A stretch of 64,000 nt of DNA from Burkholderiaceae bacterium (lineage in GTDB: Bacteria; Pseudomonadota; Gammaproteobacteria; Burkholderiales; Burkholderiaceae_C). Shown in pieces: positions 16,727-27,413 of the stretch. The notes beneath the pieces are model-generated. The model was not told where the DNA came from and made no database searches. It worked only from the letters and a program-made list of their open reading frames with translations. Position numbers and translations under genes: made by a program. How positions within the stretch are numbered: the stretch's first letter is position 1; each line of letters starts with the position of its first letter. The stretch is taken from the NCBI GenBank assembly GCA_024235915.1, contig JACKLO010000018.1, positions 62,001 through 126,000 on the forward strand. The letters are read 5' to 3'.

Positions 16727-17538
16727 ACGACACCACGGTCGCGGCCGAGTGCATCCGCAGCGCCTGCGACGGCCGCGTGCCGCGTCTGGCGCTGCTGCTG
16801 GGCTCCGGCTGGGCGCCGCTGGCTGCGGCGCTGCAACCGCGCGCGACCCTGGACTACGCCGACCTGCCCGGCTTTCCGGCGCTGGCGGTGGGCGGCCATG
16901 TCGGACAGGTGCGTGTGGGCCGCCTGCACGGCGCCGAGGTGCTGCTGCTGTCCGGCCGCAAGCACGCCTACGAGGACGGCGACCCGCGCGCGATGAAGGG
17001 CGCCATCCAGGCCCTGGCCGCCGCGGGCGTGACCACCTTGCTGCAGACCAACGCCGCCGGCAGCCTGGACCCGGCCATGCCCGCGGGCAGCCTGATGCTG
17101 CTCAGCGACCACCTCAACCTGGTCCAGGCCAGCCCGCTGGTCGGTGAGCGCGACGACCGGCGCTTCGTCGACATGGCCGCGGCCTACGACCCGGCCTTGG
17201 CCGCGCTGGCGCGGCAGGCGGCGCAGCAGGCCGGCGTGCCGCTGCACGAAGGCGTCTACGCCTGGGTGCTCGGTCCGCAGTTCGAGACGCCGGCAGAGAT
17301 CCGCATGCTGCAGCGCCTGGGTGCGCAGGCGGTGGGCATGAGCACCGTGCCCGAGACCATCCTCGCGCGCCATGCCGGGCTGCGCGTGCTGGCGCTGTCG
17401 ATGATCACCAACATGGGCTGCGGTCTGGCGGCGGAATCGCTCAGCCATGCGCACACGCTGGCGGGCGCCGCAAGTGCGGCCGACGACGCCGCACGCTTGA
17501 TGGCGGCCCTGCTGCCGGCACTGGAGAAGCACTTGTGA
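16723..17538 (+). CDS. Purine nucleoside phosphorylase (class I, trimeric type)
   Basis: 271 residues. It splits inosine, guanosine and their deoxy forms with phosphate into base and (deoxy)ribose-1-phosphate. Motifs are LALLLGSGWAPLA (phosphate loop), LLQTNAAGSL, GPQFETPAEIRM and GMSTVPETILARH, with ITNMGCG near the base site, all typical of the PNP/MTAP family. The start at 16723 overlaps the cdd stop. Downstream deoC would process the deoxyribose-phosphate after a phosphopentomutase step; no such mutase is seen here. A methylthioadenosine phosphorylase role is less likely because of the operon context. Confidence 0.9.
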   Translation: MNDTTVAAECIRSACDGRVPRLALLLGSGWAPLAAALQPRATLDYADLPGFPALAVGGHVGQVRVGRLHGAEVLLLSGRKHAYEDGDPRAMKGAIQALAAAGVTTLLQTNAAGSLDPAMPAGSLMLLSDHLNLVQASPLVGERDDRRFVDMAAAYDPALAALARQAAQQAGVPLHEGVYAWVLGPQFETPAEIRMLQRLGAQAVGMSTVPETILARHAGLRVLALSMITNMGCGLAAESLSHAHTLAGAASAADDAARLMAALLPALEKHL

Positions 17539-18305
17539 GCCTGCAGGACGAAGCCCGCCTGGCCCTGGCCTGCCTGGACCTGACGACGCTGAACGACGGC
17601 CACGACACGGCCGGTGGCGAAGCCGACGTGGCGGCACTCGCGAAGCGTGCGCGGGGCCCGTTCGGCGCGCCGGCGGCCTTGTGTGTCTGGCCGCGCCTGG
17701 CCGCCTTCGCGCGTCGCGAAGCACCGGCGGACGTGGCGATCGCCGCGGTGGCCAACTTCCCGCACGGCGGCACCGATGTCGACGCCGCGGCGCGCGACAC
17801 GTCGGTCATCGTCGACGCAGGGGCGCAGGAGGTGGACGTGGTGCTGCCCTGGCGCGCTTTTGCGGCTGGCGACGTGAACGCCGCCGCCGACCTGCTGCGG
17901 GCGGTGCGCCGCGCCTGCGAAGGCCGGGTGCTGAAGGTCATCCTCGAGACCGGCGAGCTGGCGGACGATGCCCTCATCCGCCGCGCCGCCATGCTGGCGC
18001 TGGCCGAGGGCGCGGATTTCCTCAAGACCAGCACCGGCAAGGTGCCCGTGGGTGCCACGCCGCCGGCGGCGCGGGCGCTGCTGGAGACCATCGCCGCCAC
18101 GCCGGGCAGCGAGGCAGGCTTCAAGGCCTCGGGCGGCGTGCGCAGCGTGGCCGATGCGGCGCTTTACGCCGGCCTCGTGCGCGAGATCCTGGGCCCGCAG
18201 GCCCTCACGCCAAGGCGCTTCCGGCTGGGCGCCAGCGGGTTGCTGAACGACATCGAAGCGGTGCTGGGCGGCGGCGCCGCGCCTTCGGCGGCCACCGGCT
18301 ACTGA
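17535..18305 (+). CDS. deoC: Deoxyribose-phosphate aldolase
   Basis: 256 residues with a GTG start at 17535 overlapping the phosphorylase stop. It cleaves 2-deoxyribose-5-phosphate to acetaldehyde and glyceraldehyde-3-phosphate. The TIM-barrel motifs are present: QEVDVVLPW, KVILETGEL, DFLKTSTGK with the Schiff-base Lys164, and FKASGGVRS with the second active-site Lys198. It is the last enzyme of the nucleoside operon and is followed by a small GC hairpin. Phosphopentomutase (deoB) is not in the window. Confidence 0.93.
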   Translation: MSLQDEARLALACLDLTTLNDGHDTAGGEADVAALAKRARGPFGAPAALCVWPRLAAFARREAPADVAIAAVANFPHGGTDVDAAARDTSVIVDAGAQEVDVVLPWRAFAAGDVNAAADLLRAVRRACEGRVLKVILETGELADDALIRRAAMLALAEGADFLKTSTGKVPVGATPPAARALLETIAATPGSEAGFKASGGVRSVADAALYAGLVREILGPQALTPRRFRLGASGLLNDIEAVLGGGAAPSAATGY

Positions 18306-18330
18306 TCCCGCCGGCCGCCGGCCTGGCCCA

Positions 18331-18357
18331 CGATGCCGCGTGGCCTGCGCGGCATCG
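18331..18357. terminator. GC hairpin after deoC, possible terminator
   Basis: CGATGCCGCG (18331-18340) pairs perfectly with CGCGGCATCG (18348-18357) over a 7-nt loop. It lies 26 nt after the deoC stop and 39 nt before gshB. No T-run follows, so termination is uncertain, but it is placed where the nucleoside operon should end. Confidence 0.4.
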
Positions 18358-18395
18358 CCCGCTGTGCAACACTGGCGCAAACTCGCCGCACCCGC

Positions 18396-19367
18396 ATGAA
18401 ACTGCTCTTCGTCGCCGACCCGCTGGAGTCCTTCAAGCCCTACAAGGACAGCACCTTTGCCATGATGCGCGAGGCCGCCGCACGCGGCCACACGCTGCTG
18501 GCCTGCGAGCCGCGCCACCTGAGGTGGCAGCAGGGCGGGGTGGTCGAGGCCTCGGTGCGTGAGATCACGCTCACCGGCAGCACCGAGGTGCAGGCGTGGT
18601 TCAGCGTGGCCGGCGAAACCACGCTGGCGCTGCGCGACACCAGCGCCGTGCTGATGCGCAAGGACCCGCCCTTTGACAGCGAGTTCTTCTACGCCACGCA
18701 CCTGCTGAGCCAGGCCGAGCGCGAAGGCGCGCGCGTGTTCAACAGCCCGCGCGCGCTGCGCGAGCACCCGGAGAAGCTGGCGATCCTGGAGTTCCCGCAG
18801 CACATCGGGCCCACCCTGGTCACGCGCGACCCGTCCGCCATCCGTGCCTTCCATGCCGAGCACCGCGACATCATCCTCAAGCCGCTGGACGGCATGGGTG
18901 GCATGGGCATCTTCCGCGTCGGGCCCGACGGCCTGAACCTGGGCAGCATCATGGAGACGCTCAACCAGGGTGGTGCCACCAGCGTGATGGTGCAGAAGTA
19001 CCTGCCGGAGATCGTGGACGGCGACAAGCGCATCCTGCTCATCGGCGGCGTCCCGGTGCCCTACTGCCTGGCGCGCATCCCGCAGGGCAGCGAGATCCGC
19101 GGCAATCTGGCGGCCGGTGGCAAGGGCGTGGCGCGGCCGCTGAGCGACGACGACCGCCGCATCGCCGAGGCGCTGGGCCCGGTGCTGGCGGCCCGCGGCC
19201 TGCTGCTGGTGGGGCTGGACGTCATCGGCAGCAAGCTCACCGAGATCAACGTCACCAGCCCGACGTGTTTTGCGGAGATCACCGACCAGACGGGCTTCCC
19301 GGTCGCGAAGACCTTCATCGACGCCCTGGAAGCGGCCCTTGCATCCGCGGCCATGCCGGCTGCGTAA
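18396..19367 (+). CDS. gshB: Glutathione synthetase
   Basis: 323 residues, ATP-grasp enzyme joining gamma-glutamylcysteine and glycine to make glutathione. The start MKLLFVADPLESFKPYKDST is the family N-terminal domain. ATP-grasp motifs include ILKPLDGMGGMGIFRV, MVQKYLPEIVDGDKRI and the closing LTEINVTSPTC. Length is normal. It follows the nucleoside operon after 90 nt and precedes a TonB receptor gene by only 9 nt, which is an unusual partner. Confidence 0.94.
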   Translation: MKLLFVADPLESFKPYKDSTFAMMREAAARGHTLLACEPRHLRWQQGGVVEASVREITLTGSTEVQAWFSVAGETTLALRDTSAVLMRKDPPFDSEFFYATHLLSQAEREGARVFNSPRALREHPEKLAILEFPQHIGPTLVTRDPSAIRAFHAEHRDIILKPLDGMGGMGIFRVGPDGLNLGSIMETLNQGGATSVMVQKYLPEIVDGDKRILLIGGVPVPYCLARIPQGSEIRGNLAAGGKGVARPLSDDDRRIAEALGPVLAARGLLLVGLDVIGSKLTEINVTSPTCFAEITDQTGFPVAKTFIDALEAALASAAMPAA

Positions 19368-19376
19368 GTTGCCGGC

Positions 19377-21440
19377 ATGAAACGACACCCGCTCGCGCAG
19401 GCCGCGGTGGCCACGGCGTGGGCCGCGGCCTGTGCCACGCCCGCCCTGGCCAACCACGGCGGCCCGGTGACTGCCGCGCCGCAGACCATCGTCATCCAGG
19501 GCCACTACGACAACGCCGTGGGCACGCAGGACGCGGCCTCGGCGGGCACCATCAACCGCGCGCTGCTGGAAAGCCGGCCGGCGCAGCGCCCGGGCGAGGT
19601 GCTGGAGTTCGTGCCCGGCGTCATCGTCACCCAGCACTCGGGCGACGGCAAGGCCAACCAGTACTTCCTGCGCGGCTTCAACCTCGACCACGGCACCGAC
19701 TTCGCCACCACGCTGGCCGGCATGCCGCTGAACCTGCCGTCGCATGGCCACGGCCAGGGCTACACCGACCTGAACCTGCTGATCCCCGAGCTGGTCTCGC
19801 GCATGGACTACCGCAAGGGGCCGTACGACGCGCGCGTGGGTGATTTCGCCGCCGCCGGCTCGGTGGACATCCACCTGCTGCCGCGGGTGGCGGCCCCCTT
19901 CGGGCAGGTCACGCTCGGTGCCCACGGCTACCGCCGCGGCGTGCTCGGTGCCTCCACCGAGGTCGCGACCGACACGGCGCTGCTGGGTGCCGTGGAAGCG
20001 TTGGACGCCGACGGCCCCTGGACCGTGCCGCAGGGCCTGCGCAAGCGCAATGGCCTGCTGCAGCTCAGCAGCGGCACCCGCAGCAGGGGCTGGAGCCTGC
20101 TGGCCATGGCCTACGACGCGCAGTGGACGGCCACCGACCAGATCCCTGAACGCCTGCTGGCACCGGGCAGCGGCTTTGGCCGCTACGACAGCCTGGACCC
20201 CACCACCGGTGGCCATTCGCGCCGGCAGTCGCTGTCGGGCGACTGGCACGTGGACACGGCCAGTGGCCGCACGACGGCCTCGGCCTACCTCGTGGGTTAC
20301 GAACTCGACCTGAACTCCAACTTCACCTATGCGCTGGAGCGCCCGGCCGACGGTGACCAGTTCAAGCAACTCGATCGCCGCACCGTGGCCGGTGCCGAGC
20401 TGACGCACACCTTCAACCACGATCTCGGTGACCTGCCGGCGCGCACCGCCTTCGGCCTGCAGTGGCGGCACGACCGCATCCGCAACGGCCTGTACGACAG
20501 CGTGGCCCGCAGCGTCACCGCCACCGTGCGCGAGGACCGCATCCGCCTGCACCAGCTGGGCCTGTTCGGCACCACGGCGGTGGAGTTCACGCCGCAGTGG
20601 CGCGCCGTGCTGGGCCTGCGTGCCGACCACCTGCGCGCGAACGTCGACGCGCTCACGCTGCCGGCCAACGGCGGCCGCGCCAGCAAGAGCCTGCTGTCGC
20701 CGAAAGCGGCGCTGATCTGGCTGCCGCACCCGAAGCACGAGTTCTTCGTCAACGCCGGCCGCGGTTTCCACAGCAACGATGCGCGCGGCATGACGGCGAC
20801 GCTGGACCCGAAGAGCGGCGACCCGGTGGACCGCGTCCCCCCGCTGGTGCCGGTGACCGGCGCCGAGATCGGATGGCGCACCCAGGCGCTGCCGGGCCTG
20901 CAGACCTCGGTGGCGCTGTGGACGCTGCGCTCCGATTCGGAACTCGTCTACGTGGGCGACGCCGGCGCCACCGAAGCCAGCGCCGGCAGCCGCCGGCACG
21001 GCATCGAATGGAACAACCGCTGGGTGCCGGTGCCGTGGTTCCTGTTCGACGCCGACCTGGCGTTGAGCCAAGGCCGCTTCGACGACGGCAGCCGAATCCC
21101 CAACGCCGTCGACACCGTGGCCTCGGTGGCGGCCACGGTGAAGGACGTGCAGGGCTGGACGGCCAGCCTGCAGTGGCGCTACCTCGGCAGCGGTGCGCTG
21201 ATCGAGGACGACAGCGTGCGCTCGCGCCCGGCCTCCACCCTGAACCTGCGGCTCACGCGCGCCTTCGGTGAACGTGTGGCGCTGACGCTGGACGTCTTCA
21301 ACCTGTTCGACCGTGACGTCAATGACATCCAGTACTTCTACGAATCGCAGCTGCCCGGCGAGGCGGCACCGATGGCAGACCGCCACGTGCACCCGGCCGA
21401 GCCGCGCTCGCTGCGGCTGACGCTGCAGGCGCGCTTCTGA
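19377..21440 (+). CDS. TonB-dependent outer-membrane receptor (metal uptake suspected)
   Basis: 687 residues. A signal peptide ends near ALANH (about residue 24), followed by a TonB-box-like TIVIQG. The plug has PGEVLEFVPGVIVTQHSGDG, NQYFLRGFNLDHGTDFA and a His-rich PSHGHGQGYTDLN loop; the barrel ends with LQARF. The next gene, a DUF4198 protein, overlaps its stop by one base. Receptor plus DUF4198 pairs are seen in nickel/cobalt-type uptake loci, and the His-rich plug loop would suit metal binding; both points are inference. It is not closely similar to the first receptor at 4083. Confidence 0.88.
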   Translation: MKRHPLAQAAVATAWAAACATPALANHGGPVTAAPQTIVIQGHYDNAVGTQDAASAGTINRALLESRPAQRPGEVLEFVPGVIVTQHSGDGKANQYFLRGFNLDHGTDFATTLAGMPLNLPSHGHGQGYTDLNLLIPELVSRMDYRKGPYDARVGDFAAAGSVDIHLLPRVAAPFGQVTLGAHGYRRGVLGASTEVATDTALLGAVEALDADGPWTVPQGLRKRNGLLQLSSGTRSRGWSLLAMAYDAQWTATDQIPERLLAPGSGFGRYDSLDPTTGGHSRRQSLSGDWHVDTASGRTTASAYLVGYELDLNSNFTYALERPADGDQFKQLDRRTVAGAELTHTFNHDLGDLPARTAFGLQWRHDRIRNGLYDSVARSVTATVREDRIRLHQLGLFGTTAVEFTPQWRAVLGLRADHLRANVDALTLPANGGRASKSLLSPKAALIWLPHPKHEFFVNAGRGFHSNDARGMTATLDPKSGDPVDRVPPLVPVTGAEIGWRTQALPGLQTSVALWTLRSDSELVYVGDAGATEASAGSRRHGIEWNNRWVPVPWFLFDADLALSQGRFDDGSRIPNAVDTVASVAATVKDVQGWTASLQWRYLGSGALIEDDSVRSRPASTLNLRLTRAFGERVALTLDVFNLFDRDVNDIQYFYESQLPGEAAPMADRHVHPAEPRSLRLTLQARF

Positions 21441-22291
21441 TGCGCCGCGCTGCCTTGGCCCTGCTGTGCGCGCTGGCGGCCCTGCCTGCCGCAGCGCACG
21501 ACTCGTGGTTCACCCCGCTGCCGCCCACGGCACGTGGCCAGCTGGTGCTGGCGCTGGGCACCGGCACGGCCTATCCGCACTACGAGGTGGCCATCGCGCC
21601 GCAGCAGCTGGCCGACAGCGGCTGCGTGGGCGACGGCGTGCGCGAGAAACCGCTGCGCGACGGTGTGGAGCTTTCGCTGGACGGCATCCGGCAGTGGTTC
21701 GCGGCCACCACGGAGGGTCCGCCGGTGCTGGCGCTGCGCACCGGCCGCCCGGTGTCGCCGGTGGTGTCGGTCAGCTGCTGGGCGCGCCTGGTGCCGATCG
21801 ACATCGGCATCGACGACGCCACCGTGGCGATCTACCTCGACGAGGTCCAGGCCCTGCCCGCCGTGCGTGAGCGCTGGGCGGCATTGAAGGCGCGCGGCGT
21901 GCGCTGGCAGGAGACCTACGTCAAGCACGCCCGCATCGAGGTCGATGGCGACGGCGACACGGCTGCGGTGGCCACGCCGGCGCTGCCGTCACTCGGGCTG
22001 GACCTGCGCGTGGAGTCCGCGCGCCGCCCGCTGCACGCTGGCGACAGCGTGCGCTTCCAGCTGCTGCGTGACGGCCAGCCGCTGGCCGGTCAGCCGCTGC
22101 AGCTGGTGGGCGACAGCAGTGGCGTGGGGATCTGGCGCCGCACCGATGCCGACGGCCGCCTCGACCTGCGCCTGCCGGCCGCCGGCCGCTGGCTGCTGCG
22201 TGGCACTGAACTTCGCCCGGCGCCCGACGGCAGCGACCGCTGGGACAGCCGCTTCGTCACGCTGGCGTTCGAGGTGCGGCCACCCCGCTGA
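21440..22291 (+). CDS. Periplasmic DUF4198-family protein
   Basis: 283 residues. The signal peptide ends at PAAAH near residue 20, giving a mature N-terminus beginning His-Asp-Ser-Trp-Phe, a conserved feature of DUF4198/COG5266 proteins described as periplasmic components near cobalt and nickel transporters. A free N-terminal histidine could bind metal. The C-terminal 90 residues (DLRVESARRPLHAGDSVRFQ, then TDADGRLDLRLP) look like an Ig-type domain. It overlaps the TonB receptor stop by one base and its last 35 nt overlap the end of the convergent antiporter gene. Confidence 0.75.
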   Translation: MRRAALALLCALAALPAAAHDSWFTPLPPTARGQLVLALGTGTAYPHYEVAIAPQQLADSGCVGDGVREKPLRDGVELSLDGIRQWFAATTEGPPVLALRTGRPVSPVVSVSCWARLVPIDIGIDDATVAIYLDEVQALPAVRERWAALKARGVRWQETYVKHARIEVDGDGDTAAVATPALPSLGLDLRVESARRPLHAGDSVRFQLLRDGQPLAGQPLQLVGDSSGVGIWRRTDADGRLDLRLPAAGRWLLRGTELRPAPDGSDRWDSRFVTLAFEVRPPR

Positions 22292-23462
22292 CACGCAGGC
22301 GCAGCATCGGCAGCGTCAGCGCGGTGCTGGCCAGGGCCATCAGCAGCAGCGCCGTGAAGGCCTCGGGCGCGATCAGGCCCATGTCCAGCAGCACGTTGGC
22401 GAAGATGATCATGATCAGCGCCTTGGTCTGCAGCAGCCAGCCGATGGCCCAGGCCTCGCCCGGCGCCCAGCCCAGCCAGCGGCCCGCCAGCGCCGTGCCG
22501 GCCAGCTTGCCGCCCACGGCGGCCACCAGCAGCGCCAGTGCGGCGGCCAGCACCACCAGGCCGCCCATCTGCCATTCGGTGCGCAGGCCGCTGCTGAGGA
22601 AGAACACCGGCATGCCGATCATCAGCACGTGTTCGCGCAGCTGGTCCAGGTGGCGCTGGTCGAACCAGCGGGCGTGCATCACGGCACCGGCCAGGAAGGC
22701 GCCGACCATGAAGTGCAGGCCCGCCCAGTCCGCCCCCAAGGCCACGACGATCAACCACACCAGGCTCAGCGCCCAGCGGTCGCGCATCGCCAACCGCGGG
22801 ATCACGTGCTGCAGGGCCCGCGCCGCCAGCGCAAACGCCAGCAGGAAGACCGCCTGGCGGCCCAGCCGCGCCCAGTCCATCAGGATCGCAGCCAGCATGG
22901 CCCACACGGCCAGGTCGTCCAGGCTGGCGTAGCGCAGGATGCGCTGGCCCAGGGCCTGGCGCAGGATGCCGAGCTGGTCCATCAGCAGCACCAGGATCGG
23001 CAGCGCCGTCACCGCGCAGGCCATGCCGATGCCGGCCACGAACTGCACCGGCGTGGCCTTCGGGCCGACCCAACCGCCGTGGGCCAGCAAGCCGGCGGCC
23101 ACCACGGCGCCGGCGGCGAACGGCAGCAGCAGGGCCACGCCAGCGGTGATGCCGCACTCGCGCCGGTGGCGCCAGGCGTCGCCCAGGTCCAGTTCGATCC
23201 CGGCCAGCCAGACGAAGAGCATCACCGACCACCAGGCAATGCCGTTGAGCGCCTGGATCACCGGCGGCGGGAACACGGTGGCGTGGAACGCCGGCCAGGC
23301 CGCACCCAGCACGGCCGGCCCGAGCACGATGCCGGCGAGGATCTGCACCACCACCAGCGGCAGCCAGCGGTCGCCACCCACCAGCCGCCAGACGGCATAG
23401 GGAAGGGCGAAGATCATTGCCATCGCCACCAGAAAGGCTTCGACGAGGGTCAGCGCGGGCAT
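22257..23462 (-). CDS. Cation:proton antiporter, CPA2-like
   Basis: 401 residues from the ATG at 23462, chosen because the preceding in-frame codons are polar and low-complexity. About twelve membrane helices. Motifs of the Na/H exchanger domain are present: QILAGIVLGPAVLG, FLAGIELD-like FVWLAGIELDLGDA, and an acidic pair in RYASLDDLAVWAML where the family carries its ion-binding Asp residues. There is no C-terminal TrkA-N regulatory domain. It exchanges a monovalent cation for protons; which cation cannot be told. It sits 26 nt downstream of the FAD enzyme on the same strand. Confidence 0.85.
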   Translation of the reverse strand: MPALTLVEAFLVAMAMIFALPYAVWRLVGGDRWLPLVVVQILAGIVLGPAVLGAAWPAFHATVFPPPVIQALNGIAWWSVMLFVWLAGIELDLGDAWRHRRECGITAGVALLLPFAAGAVVAAGLLAHGGWVGPKATPVQFVAGIGMACAVTALPILVLLMDQLGILRQALGQRILRYASLDDLAVWAMLAAILMDWARLGRQAVFLLAFALAARALQHVIPRLAMRDRWALSLVWLIVVALGADWAGLHFMVGAFLAGAVMHARWFDQRHLDQLREHVLMIGMPVFFLSSGLRTEWQMGGLVVLAAALALLVAAVGGKLAGTALAGRWLGWAPGEAWAIGWLLQTKALIMIIFANVLLDMGLIAPEAFTALLLMALASTALTLPMLRLRVSGVAAPRTPA

Positions 23463-23488
23463 GGCGGACAAGCGGGGCCCGGGCCCGT

Positions 23489-24619
23489 TCAGTCCCGGCC
23501 CTCGGCCGGCGCCGGCGGGCGGCGGCCGAAGACCACGCGGATGCCCTGCCACAGCCAGCGCGGGCTGCGCAAGGCGTCGCGCGTCACCTGGTCCAGCGGC
23601 AGCGTGGGCCACAGGCGGATGATCAGCGGCCGCGCCGCCACCACCAGCCGGCCAAGCCAGATGCGCCGTCGGTGGCGCGTCACCGCGCGTGCGCTGGCCT
23701 CACGCGTCAGGCGCATCTCGGTGCTCGGGTCGCCAGCACGCTGGGCGCGGGCGATGGCTTCGGCCGCATCGGCGCCATCCTCGATGGCGGTGGACATGCC
23801 GGCCCCGATCCACAGGTCCACCGTGCCCGCGGCGTCGCCGATGGGCACCACACGGTCATGGCTCGGTTCGGGCAGAAGACGCTGCACCACGTCCACCGCC
23901 TGCACCTCCTGGCGCAGGTCGCGCAGGCCCAGGCGCTCGGCGATGGCTTCGAAGCGCTGCGTCAGGACCGCTTCGCTGTCGCCCTCGCCGGGCGGTGAAT
24001 CGAGGTAGGCGGTGATGCCGGTGCGGCCGCGCATCGGGATCAGGAAGTAGGCGTCGCCGGTGTGCGGGTCGCGGGCGCCGACGATGCCGTCGTACCAGGG
24101 CGGCGTGGCGTACTCGGCCGTGACGACGATGTGGCGCGCCCCGGTGCGTGCGCGCGCCGTGCGGCCCAGGCTTTCGAGCTTGCCGCCGGTGGCGTCCACC
24201 ACATGGCGCGCGCGCACCTGGTGCTGCCGGCCGTCGTCGTCCTGCAGCGTCACGGCCACGCTGGCCGCGTCGGGTGCCAGCGCCACCACCCGCGCGTGCC
24301 AATGCAGGCTGGGTGGCCGCACGGTGGCCGCATCGGCGGCGGTGCACAGGGTCTGCCGCAGCCGCTCCTCCACATGCTTGAGCGTGGTGGTGCGCCGGCC
24401 GCGGGTGACATCGGTCAGCCCCACGGCGCTCAGCAGGGCCTGCGCCTTGGGCCGCACCACCACCAGTCGCCCGCGGTTGCCATGGCGCCCACGCGCTTCC
24501 ACGCCCATCACCCGCAGTCCCAGCCGCTGGGCCGTCAAGGCGGCCATGCAGCCCCCGAGGCCGAGGCCGGCGACGAGCACGTCGACGTCGGTGGGCAGCG
24601 GGGGGGTGGGGCCAGTCAT
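23489..24619 (-). CDS. FAD-dependent oxidoreductase / monooxygenase-like protein
   Basis: 376 residues. The dinucleotide-binding start VAGLGLGGCMAALTAQRLGL has the GxGxxG pattern at 18-23 with an acidic/Arg pair (EAR) at the end of strand 2. A second FAD motif, VVPIGDAAGTVDLWIGAGM, lies about residue 270. This is the layout of the PHBH-type flavin monooxygenases and geranylgeranyl-reductase relatives. The substrate is unknown. It starts 77 nt from the divergent ABC-F gene and is followed by the antiporter. Confidence 0.75.
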   Translation of the reverse strand: MTGPTPPLPTDVDVLVAGLGLGGCMAALTAQRLGLRVMGVEARGRHGNRGRLVVVRPKAQALLSAVGLTDVTRGRRTTTLKHVEERLRQTLCTAADAATVRPPSLHWHARVVALAPDAASVAVTLQDDDGRQHQVRARHVVDATGGKLESLGRTARARTGARHIVVTAEYATPPWYDGIVGARDPHTGDAYFLIPMRGRTGITAYLDSPPGEGDSEAVLTQRFEAIAERLGLRDLRQEVQAVDVVQRLLPEPSHDRVVPIGDAAGTVDLWIGAGMSTAIEDGADAAEAIARAQRAGDPSTEMRLTREASARAVTRHRRRIWLGRLVVAARPLIIRLWPTLPLDQVTRDALRSPRWLWQGIRVVFGRRPPAPAEGRD

Positions 24620-24696
24620 CGCAACGCCAGGTGGGGAGTTCGCAGGAGTTTAAGAGCCGCGCGCGACCCTGCCTGGCGCCGCGGGACAATGTGGCC

Positions 24697-26589
<1,893 letters not shown>

Positions 26590-26627
26590 CGCGCTGGCCA
26601 CCGGCCGTCAGCTACCAGCCGCGGGCC

Positions 26628-27377
26628 TCAGTTGACGTTCGGGTGGCTGCGCCAGCCTTCGTTGGTGGCCGCGGGATGGGCCCGGCTGACGATCAGCGCC
26701 GACTGCAGGTACAGCGCGTTGATCAGGCGCGCGGCGCGCTCGCGGTCGAAACCCGGCCAGTCGCTCATCTCGCGCAGGTTGGTGCCTTCGCGGCGCAGGC
26801 GCCGCACCGCGGCCTCCAGCGGCCCGGGCAGGGCCAGCGCGCGCAGATCGGCGCCCGGCGTCACCCGGTAGGCGGCCGAGCCGGTGAGTTCCGGCAGCAG
26901 GCTGTCGCGCGCGCCACGCATGGCGATGGCCCAGGTCAGCGGGCCCAGCGGGCCATAGTGCGCCGCGTCGGCCACCAGCGTGCGCTCGCGGCTGCCCGGC
27001 GGCTGCAGCAGGGCGGGTTCCACCTGCAGCACCTCGAAGGCCTGCAGCCGGGTGTTGAGCAACTGATCCGGCGTCAATGGGCTGTGCGCCAGGCGTTCGG
27101 CCGGGAACAGCGTCAGCGGGATCACGTGCTGCTCCGCGCCCAGGTGCAGCAACAGCGCCCGCCCGTGGCGCAGCGAGGCGGCCACGACCTCCAGCAGGTC
27201 GCTGGCCTGGCCGTCGCGGCCGGGGCGCAGCAGGTCCTGCAGCAGCGACGGCGTCAACGAGGTCAGCCGCGTCGACGGGCCGTGCTCCAGCATCTGCTGC
27301 TGCTGGCGCAGGTAGCGACGGAAGTCGCTGATGCGCATCAGTTCAGGCGCGCCGACGGGCAGGGTGGACGGAAACAT
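26628..27377 (-). CDS. Protein of unknown function, possible winged-helix C-terminus
   Basis: 249 residues with no signal peptide or membrane segment. I do not recognise the family with confidence. The N-terminal half is Leu/Gln/Arg-rich helical. The C-terminal 60 residues (ALPGPLEAAVRRLRREGTNL, then MSDWPGFDRERAARLINALY) have the spacing of the small winged-helix unit found at the ends of DUF4388/PATAN-type regulatory proteins. It may therefore be a regulatory or scaffold protein. It lies between convergent ABC-F and, 36 nt upstream on the same strand, the MocR gene. An internal ATG at 27338 (MRISDFRRY) is an alternative start. Confidence 0.6.
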   Translation of the reverse strand: MFPSTLPVGAPELMRISDFRRYLRQQQQMLEHGPSTRLTSLTPSLLQDLLRPGRDGQASDLLEVVAASLRHGRALLLHLGAEQHVIPLTLFPAERLAHSPLTPDQLLNTRLQAFEVLQVEPALLQPPGSRERTLVADAAHYGPLGPLTWAIAMRGARDSLLPELTGSAAYRVTPGADLRALALPGPLEAAVRRLRREGTNLREMSDWPGFDRERAARLINALYLQSALIVSRAHPAATNEGWRSHPNVN

Positions 27378-27413
27378 GCGGGCTCCAGACCCGCATGTTA
27401 TCCGTGAATTCCG

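Noticed and set aside
17256..21392. Very long minus-strand open frame of 1378 codons
   Set aside because: It runs antisense to PNP, deoC, gshB and the TonB receptor, all well supported by motifs. It is His/Arg/Gly-rich with no domain, as expected for shadow frames in high-GC DNA.
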